DNA of 64,000 bases. It comes from Cornus controversa. Taxonomy: Eukaryota > Streptophyta > Magnoliopsida > Cornales > Cornaceae. The stretch is taken from the NCBI GenBank assembly GCA_026545225.1, contig CM048845.1, forward strand, positions 34,519,001 through 34,583,000, written 5' to 3'. The position numbers and the translations under genes were made by a program. The notes under the pieces are model-generated. The model was not told the origin of the DNA. It worked only from the letters and a program-made list of their open reading frames with translations, and ran no database searches. This document shows, in pieces, positions 12,466-24,773 of the stretch; position 1 is the stretch's first letter; every line of letters starts with the position of its first letter.

Positions 12466-14121
12466 GATATATATGTATATATGATTTAAAGTTTTATAGC
12501 TTTTGAAGTTAATATGTTCGATTGAGATTTTAGATTTTGCTAGATTAGAGTATGAGATTGGGTCTATGCATGATTATATAAATTTATATAGTCCTAAAGT
12601 ATGATCTAGTTAAATATAGCATAATTCTAACCTTTGTTTGATTGTCACAAGTTATGTTTTGGGTTTATTAATTTGACCACCAGTAGGTTGTTGCACAATA
12701 TGACTACATCAATAGTTTCTTGCATAATACGAGTGCAGCAGTAGGTTATTGCATGTGTTGATGGAGTATTAATTTATTCTAGAAAGAGGTAGTGTTGTGG
12801 ATGATACCGGCGTGGCAGTAGGTAGCAGCTGAAGTTTGGCAGTTGGGTTTCGGCTGTTGGAGCATTTGTGCATGGTTTAATGTGTGGGTGATCAGCTAAT
12901 AATAGCTGGGTAGTTGGTGGTAGCTTAATTGGATGATGGTCACGGCTGAAAATGGGTCTTCAGAAGGGTGCTGCTGGAAGAGGAGTGCGGGGCAGCCATG
13001 GCGGTAGTTCGGGGTGGTCGAAATCGGCCAAAGAATATGGTGGGTGGCTCGGCAAATGGTGGTGGTTTATGGTGAGTTTCATGGCTGGTTCTTTCCTAGT
13101 GGTTTTTGGCTATGACTTCAATTATGGTTGAAGAGGGTGAAGGCAAGATGGCCAGAATTGGGTCCTTCTTGTGCAGCTAGGTGGTGTTGTGAGGAGAGAG
13201 CCTTGCATGGTTTCGGCCATAGAAGGAAGTGGGTTTTTCCTTGGCAGCCACAATGGTGGTTAGGTTGGGTGGTGGAGATGGTGGCCGGTTAAGTTTCGGC
13301 CATGGAGCTGGATGAGGTTGCTGGATGTTCAAGTGTGGATTAATTAGTGGGCTAGCATGTTGGGTTGGATTGTGGCCAGTTGATTTGGGCTGGCTAGCTT
13401 AAGGTATTGCTTGATTCAATGGGCTTAAAATTGGGCAGTGTATTACCATGGTTCAAACATGGGGTATTGTTTGGTGAACTGGATTGGGCCGAAATTAAGA
13501 GTAGGCCCAATAATTTTTTTTAAAGAAATAAATGGTTGGTTTGACATCGGACTGAGCCACAATTAAGAAATGGCCCAATGTCATTTAAAAGGAATCTAAA
13601 GAATTTCCTTTTGGGTTGAAACTAAAACTTGGAGGAAAATGTTTTAGATGATAAAAATGTTTTGTGTGCCATAATTACGTTTAATTTTTGAATTTCTTCG
13701 TTTATGCATATTAGAGCTAATTATGCTAGAATAGTTGGTTCCAGAGAAAAATTCTCGAATGCTCCATAAATTACGAAAATTTATGAAATCATTTGTTTTA
13801 GAGCAATAGAGCTTGTTATGTAGAATTAGATGGTCCTAAGGATTAAAGTTTCGATTAGTGACTTTTTAAGCCTTGTGAACGCATACATTTCGCTCATTTA
13901 ATTTATTAAATGTGAAAAGCATTTAAATAAATTATAAAAGATTTTTATGTTAGTAAATAATGCTTGTTTTCTTTTATTTAGAGTGAATTAGGAAAAAAAT
14001 ATCCTTTAAGCTCTAAAAATTGTGAAAAATCGTAGAGTGATACATTTTGGCATAATGAAATTAATTATGCTAAAATAATTAAGTTTAGAAAAGATTTAAG
14101 TGGTGAAATCTTAAAGTGATT

Positions 14122-16742
14122 TGTTACCCAAGAATTGTCCCTAGAGGGGGGGGGGGTGAATAGGGACAATAGGCAAACGATGAAACTTTTTCGCTAAAGC
14201 TCATTTTGACAAAAGTAGGCTTGTTTGGAATTTTGTCAAACACTTGATAAACTTATGTATTCAACAAAGTGGGAATGAGAATGCTCTATCTATAATGCAC
14301 TTAATTGATCTAGTGGATACAACAAATGAAGTGTTCATGCAAGTGCAACATATTATGCTTGAAGTGTGTGGAAATGTTGGTTGAGCTTTTTATCAAACAC
14401 ATTATATGTAAATTGATTGGCAAAAAGGTAATCAAATAAATACTCAATCAATTTACAATACAATCAATTCCACAACTCAACCAAATATCCTCCAAGCATA
14501 CATCCCATCCTCCTCATATGAAGCATTTAAACAATATTCATTAAATAAACAATCATACAATAAATGCTATCAAAATGATACTTGATCAATTACCTATGGA
14601 TATGATATAAGAAGTACAACTTACATAGGCAATTAGTCAAGCACTTGGAGTGCTACTCATTCATTCATAAAATGGTTCATTGGATAAGGAATGAAATGAG
14701 CTAATTGAATATATGTCTATCAATGCTAAAATGGAATTAAAGCTCATAAAGACATTTCATCAAACACATGGTGTGAAACTTACTCCAAGCATTCATCCCA
14801 TCCTCCTCATATGAATTAAAGCATATAAACTCATAGCATTCATATATAAAGCATTATGAAATTAAATATATAAAATGCTATTAAGTAAAGGAGTTAAAGG
14901 TTAGAGAAATGCAAACCAAGCAACACCACGATATTTATATGGTTCGGCAACTCCGGCCTACGTCCATGCCTCAAGAGCTCATCTTGAGGTATCCACTATG
15001 AAGCTTCCCTTAAGGGTGGAAAGCAAACCTTTACAATTGCTAAGTCCAACGCTTGGGCTTCCTTGCTCAATGAAAACCTCACCAAGACTTCTTTGCCAAG
15101 CTCATGACTTGGTCTTCCTTGCTCAATGACAACCTCATCAAGACTTCTTTGCCAAGCTCATGACTTGGACTTCATCCCTCTTTTGATGGTTAAGAGATAA
15201 CCATTGCTCACTCTTAAAAGTGGAGAGCGCTACCCAATCCTTCTCCTTTTAAGGTAGAGAATGAACCTTTACAAGCTTCTTCAAGCTACCCATGCCAAGA
15301 GAACATCTTGGTCTTCTTCTCTCAAGAATAAGAAATTTGTGTACAATGAGTGTCTCTCAAATAGACAAGATATACAAATTCAAAGCTCTCTCAAATCTAG
15401 AGTTACAATTGATGAATCAATATAAAGCTCAACTCTAGAATGATGAATGAAATACCACATATGAATTTGATCTTTGGAAGAATATGGTCAAGTGTGGTGA
15501 CTATCTCTATAGAATATGAATTCTAAGCTTAAGGATAGATTCAACCAACAATGGATGATCAACTATGGGTGTAGTGGACTCTCACATCTGGAAAAATACA
15601 CATACAAGGTGTATTTATAGCCCCTTTAAGAGATATGGCCGTTTTAAAGTTGTTGGGGATTGTTGGGAGCATTAAATGATCTGAACAAGCCGTTAGATTC
15701 AGATCCAGCATCTTTGAGGTGCCTCAAAGTGAGTTTGAGACGTCTCATAAACTTTGAGGTGGCTCGAAATGAGTTTGAGGTGGCTCAAAGTGAGTTTGAG
15801 GTGGCTCGAAATGAGTTTGAGGCGCCTCAAAAAGCCTTCTCAAATGCTCTGATTCTTTCTGTAACTTTGAGGTGGCTCAAAGTGAGTTTGAGGTGACTCA
15901 AAGTCAAGTTTGAGGTGCCTCAAAGTTCTCTAACCTTTAAAGAGTCAAATTTCAAAGCAAAGGTTAGGACTTATGAGCATATATGGTCTTAGGATGTCAA
16001 AATGTAAAGATCAAGACCTTTTTCATGAATTTTAGTGACCAAGAAATGATATGAGTGTGAAAACATGGTCCTATCATGGAATTGAGTTTTTCAAAAGATA
16101 TAAAACGTTTATACCAACTCAAGTCAAAAAATTCCTTATGAATCAATTTGATCCAAGTCTTATTGCTCTAATTCCTATAGACCATTCCAAATGATATGAG
16201 TGAAATACATGGTCCTAGATATGGCTTAATAATTGAGTTCTTCCAAAGCTTATGAAAGCTTGAACTAACTCAACCTTAGTAAAGGCCTCATGATGTTATA
16301 AATGAAGTTCATGGCCTATTGCTTATGCTATAAGGACTTATGAATTATATGAATGATATGCATTTGTCCTAGAGCTTTCAAGTGAGTATATCAAAGTAAC
16401 TTTACAAAGATTACCTATACACTCACCAAGACTAAACTACCCAATCTTCAATATTTTCATTGATCTTGATGTGCATTGGGTGAAGTCTTCTTTCTTTGAT
16501 ATTATTGCCTTCATCCTTTTCTCATGTCCTTGATATGAGCTTTTGAACATAGATGGGCATGATCAATGTGAGCTTTGGATACCTTTGCAATGTGCCATTG
16601 ATCCTCTTGTCTTACTTTGAGTCTTGTTACAACGTAACCTGTTTAAGCACAAACTCAAGTAGACATTAAATCCTAACACTCACAATGTTTTGTTATCATC
16701 AAAATAACTGAGATAACCTTGGTTGGAAACCTTGGTTCAACA
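14122..16742 (+). mobile_element. nested 2.6-kb TG...CA element of unrecognised family (TSD TGATT)
   Basis: It begins TGTTACCCAAGAATTG, carries the phrase CCTAGAGG followed by a long G run and TGAATAGGG, and ends CCTTGGTTCAACA. Identical 5-bp TGATT lies at 14117-14121 and 16743-16747. The phrase ACCACGATATTTATATGG followed by TTCGGCAAC (about 14926-14950) is a word I associate with dispersed plant repeats. No PBS, PPT or coding domain was found, so it is most simply a solo LTR. A non-autonomous element is the alternative. It contains a 58-bp tandem duplication near 15060-15175 and the palindromic array at 15690-15930. Confidence 0.75.
15690..15930. repeat. palindromic minisatellite TTTGAGGNGCCTCAAA
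   Basis: About ten imperfect units of about 20 bp alternate TTTGAGGTGGCTC and AAAGTGAG. The most symmetrical unit is TTTGAGGCGCCTCAAA near 15820, a perfect 16-bp palindrome. An accidental open frame passes through the array. Confidence 0.85.
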
Positions 16743-17635
16743 TGATTAGTTAATGTGGTTAGTGATCACATTAGGAGAACGATTTGATTTATTAAATGTC
16801 AAAAGTATTTAGTAAATCCTAAAAGCTTGAATGTGTGGAAATGAGATAAAAATTTCTAAAGAATTTGTGAGGTATGGTCAGGGACCTACCTATAGGGTGT
16901 GTACAACCCTTTTGTTATGGCCATTGGGCGGAGCGTGCCCTTATTGTGTGGACGTGGTCCGGGACCATCTGGGTGAGTAGACGTACAAGCCCAGCCACAT
17001 GTGCGAGCTTCCTTAGTCCGGGACTATGTGATGCGCACCAGTTGTTGGCTAAGCATGCCATCTATTAGAGGGGAGCCCGGGGCTCACTTTGAGGTTATGT
17101 TAAGTTAATCGAGATGATTAGCTTAATAAGGAATTGCTGATAACACGGTTCCTATGTGTGAACTAATTGTGAATATGATAATTAACTAGCGTTTAATTAT
17201 CATAAGAAAGAAAACTTGTGAATGAAATCAACAAAGATTGTTGTACATGTCCTTATATGTAGGAATTTAAGGCAAGGTCAATTTGTTGAGCAATGATAGT
17301 GTTTTGCAATTCTTACTGAGCTTGTTGAGCTCACTCTATTTTATTTTTCAGGTACCGAGTGAATGGAAGAGCGGTACAGGACGGTGGAGGCTGTTTACAT
17401 GTAAATTTCTTAGCATGTAATTATTTTTGTTGTACATCGTTGACTCTCAGGATGAGGGATAAGGTCTCCAGATAAAGTTTTTGTAATAGATGATCTATAC
17501 GATCACATTTTGATTGTAATATGTAAATTTTTGGATGAATGTACGATATGATGGACGTTGTGTTTCAGGTCGCACACCAAATTCAAGTACTGGACTAGGG
17601 TTTCAGGTATTTAAATTTGGGGGCGTGACAGCGTC

Positions 17636-18830
17636 CCCCACCACTGATGTGCCAAAAGACAAATCTGTGTCTAAGCGACGACACTAACCACAAATGTGAC
17701 AATGGACAAAACTAAGTCCAGGGTCTCCATCACTCATGTCAATAGATAAAACTGCATCTAAATGACAATGATTGGGTCGATAGACAAAACTGTGTCCTTA
17801 CGACTCTGATCCTCAATTGGTGTGCCAATAGACGAATTTGCGTCTAAGTGACAACACCACTCAAATGGGACAATGGACAAAAATGCGCCCAGAGTCACCA
17901 CCACCTTGTCAATAGACAAAACTGTGCCTAAATGACAATAATCTCAATTGAGGTGTCAATAGGAAAAATTACGTCGAAGTGACAAAACCACTCAAATGGC
18001 ACAATGGACAAAACTACGCCCAGAGTCACCACCACCTTGTCAATAGACAAAATTGCGCCTAAATGACAAGAATCTCAATTGATGTGTTAATAGACAAAAC
18101 TGTGTCTAAGCGACAACACCACTCAAATGGGACAATGGACAAAACTGCGCCCAGAGTCACCACCACCTTGTCAATAGACAAAACTGCGCCTAAATGACAA
18201 TAATCTCAATTGATGTGTCAATAGGAAAAACTAAGTCTAAGCTACAAAAGCACTCAAATGGGACAATGGACAAAACTACGCCTAGAGTCACCACCACCTT
18301 GTCAATAGACAAAACTACGCTTAAATGAAAAAAATCTCAACTAATGCGTCAATAGACAAAACTGTGTCTAAGTGACAACACCACTCTAATGGGACAATGG
18401 ACAAAACTACGCCCAGAGTCACCACCACCTTGTCAATAGACAAAACTGTACCTAAATGACGAGAATCTCAATTGAGGTGTCAATAGACAAAACTACATCT
18501 AAGCGACAACACCACTCAAATGGGACAATGGACAAAACTGCGCCCAGATTCACCATTACCTTGTCAATAGACAAAACTACGCCTAAATGACAAGAATCTC
18601 AACTGATGTGTCAATAGACAAAACTGCGTGTAAGCGATAACACCACTCAAATGGGACAATGGACAAAACTATACCCAAAGTCACCACCACCTTGTTAATA
18701 GACAAAACTGTGCCTAAATGACAAGAATCTCAACAATGGATGGGTCAGAAGACAAAACTGTGTCCACATGAGACCGATCCTCTAATTGATGTGTAAGTAG
18801 ACAAAGATGAGTCTAAATGACAGCACCACA
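17636..18830. repeat. internal minisatellite, copy B (expanded)
   Basis: It is the same roughly 130-bp unit as at 4970-5830. The ACTCAAATGG landmark recurs near 17870, 17990, 18120, 18250, 18380, 18510 and 18640, giving a period close to 130 bp. Together with 11650-11885 on the other side of the inserted solo LTR, the array is longer than in copy A, so it has expanded or contracted since the copies separated. Confidence 0.85.
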
Positions 18831-19698
18831 ATAATCATCCCAAAGTCTATAACCTTTTAGGAATCACACATGTTCCCTTAAGTACTATATCTTGTATAAG
18901 AACTCAGAACCTCAAGAGCGGATTAAACTAACCTATTCTTGTCATCAAAATCTCAATCATACACCCATTTATGAGCAAAACTTGCCATACTCATAACATT
19001 CAGACTTCATTTTCTTTTTCACCAATACTCATCAAATCAATTTTGTAATTACTTGGACCTAACACATTGTAAGAGAAGTACTAATTGAAGAGAAATGGCT
19101 AGCTAGGCCGTTTCTTCTCGCTAGTCCAACCCCGACAACATGCCTTTATTGTCCCTCTTACTCTCAGTCCCAACTATCCATTCTGGTACAAAGCTAATGG
19201 ACTAGATATATTAAGTTCCTAACACATATAAGGACTAATATATTAAAGTCTAATCCATTCTCAAAAATCTCTGGATGGAAAACATCAAATGTCTCAACCC
19301 TTCTCCACTAGACCTAGGTTCACAGAACCTAAGTCTAGTATAACTCACACATCTCAAGTCTCATGAATCAACCTATTTAAAACCTCTATTTGACTCATTA
19401 AGTCCTCAAAACTAAGATACTGAAATCAGATACGCAATGTACATTAAAACATTCTAGATACAAGGCATGTTATGACGACTATGCTTAAACCAAAAGCATG
19501 CCTTTCGAATATATGCTCTATTAATCTCATAACAAAACTCACGTAGCAGAAACTTATGACATGCAACTTAGTATAATTGCATAAATCATTGTTATAACTT
19601 ATAAACCAGAGATCATTGATATACCATAATCATTGTGAATGAGTCCTTTGATACCTGGACTGCTGTCATGAACCACTAGGAAGGTTCCTCATACTTGT

Positions 19699-20294
19699 TC
19701 ACAAAACCTGAGTAGACTGCACTGGTGAGGGTGGCGGCATTGCCACTGAGTCAAGTTGACTTACCAAAAATTGATTGGTGTGGCTTAGAGACTCCGTCCT
19801 ACCCCATGCACCCTGTCCTTGAGGACAATCCACTTTCATATGACCAGTTTGATGACAACAAAAACAAATCTGCCTATCTGCTGGCACCAAATGTATGCTA
19901 GAACACTCAGACTTATAGCGACCCAGCTACTAACAATGATGACAGACTCTCCTTGACCCAATCAACTGTACTGATATGGAAGTCGTAGGCACTGAATGTG
20001 TTATCTGCTGTCCCACTAATCGTACCGATCGATAATGACCATTTTTTGTATCTTCTTCGGCTGACTCTTAGAAGAATCACACCTTTTCTCATCCTGTACC
20101 CTCTTTTTATAATTTCTAAGCTCTTCTACTATTAGTGCTCTTTCCACCACTGCAGCATAGCTTGTCAAGACCAAGATTCCAACTCTATCTCGCAAATAGG
20201 GTCGAAGACCTCTTATGAACTGTATTTGCCCCTTCGTGAAATCACCGTGGTGACATTTTGCTATATAGTCAACAAGAAGACACTTAAATCTCAA
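19699..20294 (-). pseudogene. gag remnant, copy B
   Basis: A linker segment (20294-20016), matching the region downstream of the capsid in copy A, is followed by a CCHC knuckle at 19890-19699 (CFCCHQTGHMKVDC). The capsid core present in copy A is deleted: sequence equal to about 7217 is joined to sequence equal to about 7744. Stop codons separate the two open parts. Confidence 0.65.
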
Positions 20295-20426
20295 ATCAAG
20301 TCACCTGAAATCATATGCTTATTCTAAACATGTAAGCATCAAATGATACTACACAAGTTGTATATCCAATACAAATCTCAAGTAAAAGTCTTTAATCTCA
20401 AACAAACACACATCAAATTCTCACTC

Positions 20427-23400
20427 TCTGGAAACCAAGGGTGACTGGGTTCTCCCTTTATCAAATCATCTCACAATTCTCAAACTCAATGCGGAAGCTT
20501 TCAAACTTATGTCATTACATTGGCATGTACACATCAATACCCCTTCCAATGGAACTATACATGTAACAACCAAGTTTTTGAACTCAACTCTATATGTGAG
20601 AGGAATTTGAACTTGAAACTTACACCATTGGAAAGAGGGTTCAAAAAGAATCAATTTCAAAAATAGAATCACTTAATTCGAGTTTGAAACAACCAATTTA
20701 TGCCTAATTCAAGAATTTGAAAATCTGGAGCAGTAAGATAGTCTTCTGTCTTACCCTTCCAGAAATGTCAAAAAATAAACACTCGACTATCTTTCCCTCC
20801 CAGAAAGTGCAAAATGCTGATTTCTAAAAAAATGAGATTTATAGGGTAGTAAAATACACTTCTGTCCCAAAAAGAAAAGTCGACTATCTTGCCTTCTCAG
20901 AAAGTACAAAACGCTAATTTTCAAAAAAATGAGATTTCTAAAGTAGTAAGATAGTCTTCTGTCCCAAAAAGGAAAGTTGACTATCTTGCTTTCCCAGAAT
21001 GTTCTAAAAGCTGCTGGATAAAATAGTCGGCTTCTTTTGAAGAGAAAGTCGATTATTTTCACATGGGAACCTCTTTTAGTCTCCTTTATCTCAAAACTAA
21101 CTCCAAAACTCATATATAAACATTTCAAAACATCTACAATTGCTATTTCATCATCCAAATAACATTCTGAGCATCCACAAATGATAAATCATCATGATGT
21201 ATCAATCTAAGCATGAATTTACATCTCCAACAATCATATCCAAGAATTTACACATAATGGAATCAAAACTATCATTCTCCCATTCAAAACCCACATATCA
21301 CATTGCATCCATATATGATCGTTACATTTGAAACTAGAGTGCATCAACATAAATCAAATGTAAATTTAACATCAATAACATAGTCCATATGCGCATCAAT
21401 CCACATATCAAAAGGTCAAAACTCATGAGAACTTCAAGAGTCCACCTAGTCAATGATGCCTCATCTTCCATTGGTGCTTTACCTGTAAAAATGTTTGGAG
21501 AGAAAGGGATGAGCACCACTGCGGCTTAGTAGAGATGGCCAAACCCACCTAAGCATCGACTCGACGCCGAACTACATGATATGCATCATGTCATCCCTAT
21601 GCTACATGGCATGCTCAAACACTCATGCTATCAACAAGGCAACAATGTAACAAATAACAATTACTCACTCAACCATAAAAAACACGAAACAACACAGTAT
21701 ACCTGTCAATTTCACAAACCACAATCTTAACATGAATTCATAATTCATGAATCAACTCAATCTAACTCCAAGTAGTCAACTCCACGATTCTCTAAATGCT
21801 ACAACCGAAATCCTTTCAACCTCATAACCCAAGGTTTTCACAATCGTCAAGATAATCACATGTTGACACCCGTCAACCTTAAGATTGTCACTATAGTTTT
21901 TCTTCAATTGAAAACTGCCAATTGAAAGGGAGGAATCCATTTTTCCTACAATTTCAATCCGCCAATTGGGGTCATAAACTCATCACCATCCGTGTGCATC
22001 CATTCTCATAATTCAACTCATTCAACAATCATTCCAATTCGAACACTCATCTCACTTTTCACCAAGAATAACCTACACGAGGTAAGTACATACATACCAC
22101 ATTGGATACCATTCCATCCATAATTATCACTGAATGCATTAACATGGAAAAACTACTCTTTTGATGTATTTATTCAAACATATGGCATTCAAAAGTGCAC
22201 ATAATTCCAATCATGGCTCAAGTAAACCTAATGAGCCTCATGCTTCTCAACTAAACACATAAAACATATGCAAAGCATAATTAAGTAACCTAGCATGTCA
22301 TTTTCACCAAATCTCATGCATAATGTTTATACATGTCAAAAACACCATATCCCACATATATGCACATGAGTTAACTTTAATATCTATAAAACTAACATGT
22401 TTCATATACATCACAAAAATCATACAAGAATATTCTTAGCATGTTTAAACATCAAAGGAAATCAAGAAAATGACCTTCTATCTTCCTAAACCATGCTAAC
22501 ACGACCATTTATGACAGAAACCCTAGAGAATCGATGAAAGGAATGAGATACACCCCTACCTCAAGTTTGGAGCCCTTCCTAGCAAACCCTAGAATCCACC
22601 AAACTTCAAGTTCCTCAAAAATACAACTTCTTTCCGTAGGACTGTAGATCGGGATAAGGTGAACACTCTTTCCTTCTTGGACTATGATTCGTGTGTGAGT
22701 GTGACTCAAAAAGTATACCAATTAAAAATTTCCACACTTCGCAATAGAACGAATTCCTTGCAGAATAGGGCTATCGAAAGGGGTATCGTACCTCAGGGAT
22801 TATGGTCTGATGAGTTGGAATACGGAATTAATTCTAATTAAATTTATAAGAAAAGAATTCTGATTTTTTAAACTAAATTAATGAAAAAGTAAAATAAAAT
22901 AAATCAAAGATAAATAAGATAGTGAAGATAATAGGAGAGAAATCTAGGGTGTTTGACTTCACCACTAACTCCACAATCAATGGTCAATTGAATCAACTAT
23001 AGGGGAATTACATCATGCATAAGTGGTGTCGGTGGCTACAAGCTCACCTTCATCCGTCAAGAAGATAACATATGATTAAGGCTAAGCCATGGACTATCTT
23101 CGATTGGCATGGGCCATCTGCCTAACTACTCTAATCTAGGGTGTAGTATGGTTCATCTTCTCTAGGCATAATCCATCAAAGCTCATAACAATATATTCAG
23201 TGATTACCATTGTGTAATAATCTCTCTCATGATCACAGAAAATAAGAGAGATTGAGTTTAATAACAACAACTAAATATCTAAGACAAGATAAGAAATCAT
23301 TGAGATTGAATTTATAAGACTTTTATTGCTCAATTCCTTAATAAGAATCCTCACAATTACACAATCTATGCATGTATATAAAGGTCCCCAATAATTAAAA

Positions 23401-24773
23401 CAATCAAACCATTGATGCTTTGTTAGGGCTACATCAAAACCCTAGTGGATGAACTAGCCGCTCATGGTAGAAGAAGAAGCTTCAACTGTTGAGGAAGAAG
23501 ACATCATCTTTCTGAATTACGCGTATGACTTCGTTCTCCAATGGCTCTGCAATATGTTTCTGTTCTCTTCAGCCCTCTCAGACTCTCCAATCTCTGTGTA
23601 AGCTCTCCCAATTCAGCCTCCAAGTCTTCACTTTATTCTCCAAGAGAATATACCAAAGTCCTAATCCAATTAGGAATTAATTAGGGTTTCCCGCAGCACT
23701 AATCAGGTGGGTTTTTCCTGCTGCCTTCGGCCCGACTTTTGACCCACTAGAAGTCTGATTTACGGAATTTTCGTGAAATACAAAAGTGTGCAGAATCAAA
23801 TTTCGTTCAACCTTACGAGAAAATAATGTCAATTTGAGGCTCGAAAATAAGACTTCTGGTCCGTTTTCCAAAACGGGATTAAGACTGCATTATGCACAGA
23901 TTGCCCGAAACCTTCTTAAGCAGCTGTAATTCTCTTGGACCTCTTTCTTGGGCTGAGTTGAGTTAAAATATGGAGTTCAATGGATCCCTTTGATGTAGGC
24001 TTCATCCAACCATCTTGCATGTCATCTTTAAAAGCCCAAAATCACGGTTTTAACTGAAATAATCATTAAGGCCCTGAAAATACAGAAAACACTAAAATAA
24101 AGTAAAATCATAAAATAATCTATCACTAAGAGAATAAAATACATAAGTTAAGAGGCTAGAATGCGTAACATTCAACGCCTATCAGACTAAGTCCAAATAC
24201 ACACTTTAGAAACTATCAATTTTTTGGAAACTCACATTTGGGAGACTTTGAACCCACCAACGTATAGAGGAAGGAGAGAGGAGAAGCTTTCTCTCTTGAG
24301 ACAAGCCCAAAATCGCACTACAAGGTGATGAAAACCAAGGGAGAAGCTTGGGGAAGAAATAGGAGCTCCCATGGCAGAAATCCGTATTTAACATCTCTAC
24401 CCCAGCAATATACATACTTATATAGGCCACCTCACCAAGAGTAAATTACCTCTTTGCCCCTAAGTCACTTAACGTACCTTCCCGGGCTCCGTTTTCGATT
24501 TTGAAAACTCCTACGGTCTTGAAATCACTTCCTTAACTCATTAAAATTTTTATTACATTCAATCTCAAAAATAATTATTTTCTAAAATTTTTGAATTTTT
24601 AGGCCCACTCGGACCGCATCCCGGGCCCCAGTTTGACCAAAAAGTAAAACTTCTCCAAATCTTTCAAAAATTTTCAAAAACCTCATAACATGTTTCCAAA
24701 CGTGTTTCCCACTCTCAAAACACTCAAAACATCATTCAAAACGCATTCATAGCGAAAATGATGAAATTTTTTG
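20427..24773 (-). repeat. LTR copy C, split by a solo LTR
   Basis: It aligns with LTRs A and B from just inside the LTR end (CTGGAAACCAAGGGTGACTG) to about 60 bases short of the LTR start. The terminal TGTCACGCC and PBS were lost in the deletion at 20427. The TGTAGAGACC end is missing on the right. A 1500-bp insertion lies at 22685-24184. Confidence 0.75.
22685..24184 (-). mobile_element. Athila-type solo LTR (TSD GACTA)
   Basis: Exactly 1500 bp runs from TGATTCGTGTGTGAG to CAACGCCTATCA, flanked by GACTA at 22680-22684 and 24185-24189. LTR A at about 3516 shows the uninterrupted site. It is clearly homologous to the LTRs of the two Athila elements at 39512-62737 (51503-53019 and 61200-62716 in the same orientation). 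The minus strand shows a TATA-like CTTTATATACATGCATAG near 23367-23384. No internal region remains. Confidence 0.93.

Larger units (their letters stand above)
11886..17630 (+). mobile_element. solo LTR, Tekay-like (TSD GCGTC), with a nested insertion
   Basis: It begins TGTAACACCC and ends GGGGGCGTGACA. It is flanked by GCGTC at 11881-11885 and 17631-17635. The uninterrupted paralogous site in copy A (around 5143-5160) carries a single GCGTC, so this is a true insertion with an empty site in the same window. Without the nested element at 14122-16742 and one TSD copy it is about 3.1 kb. No PBS, gag or pol is present. Its 3' third is homologous in reverse to 30922-31700, sharing the blocks around GGTCAGGGACCTACCTAT and GGTCCGGGACCATCTGGGTG. 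The family is an inference. Confidence 0.85.
10860..20426 (-). mobile_element. internal region B, split by a 5.7-kb insertion
   Basis: It aligns with internal region A from the PPT side (10860) to about 20420. It is interrupted at 11886-17630 by a solo LTR. Net length without the insertion and one TSD copy is about 3.8 kb. Two further deletions are visible. One of about 0.53 kb removes the gag core, with the join near 20222. The other fuses the leader directly to LTR C near 20427 and deletes the PBS. This copy is therefore dead. Confidence 0.75.
1124..24773 (-). mobile_element. tandem array of a gag-only Ty3/gypsy element (three LTRs, two internal regions)
   Basis: Three long colinear copies follow each other in one orientation: A (1124-8210), B (8211-20426) and C (20427-24773, LTR only). 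Each LTR ends on the minus strand with GGGCGTGACA or a decayed form and starts with TGTAGAGACC. A PBS-like TGGTATCAGAGC lies next to the LTR end. A purine-rich tract lies next to the LTR start. The order LTR-internal-LTR-internal-LTR is what unequal recombination between LTRs of neighbouring or identical elements produces. No reverse transcriptase, RNase H or integrase remnant was seen, so the element was probably mobilised by a partner. The left edge at 1124 is sharp. The right edge at about 24773 is truncated some 60 bases short of the LTR start, so no outer TSD can be tested. Assignment to the Tekay/Del chromovirus group is an inference from the gag type, tRNA-Met PBS and LTR length. Confidence 0.8.

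Noticed and set aside
15660..15896. 78-codon frame with repeated FEVARNE-like residues
   Set aside because: Direct translation of the TTTGAGGTGGCTC minisatellite; no start context or family.
1124..24773. DNA transposon with TGTCACGCC terminal inverted repeats
   Set aside because: Adjacent PBS and PPT sequences, gag and an LTR-internal-LTR order identify a retrotransposon array.
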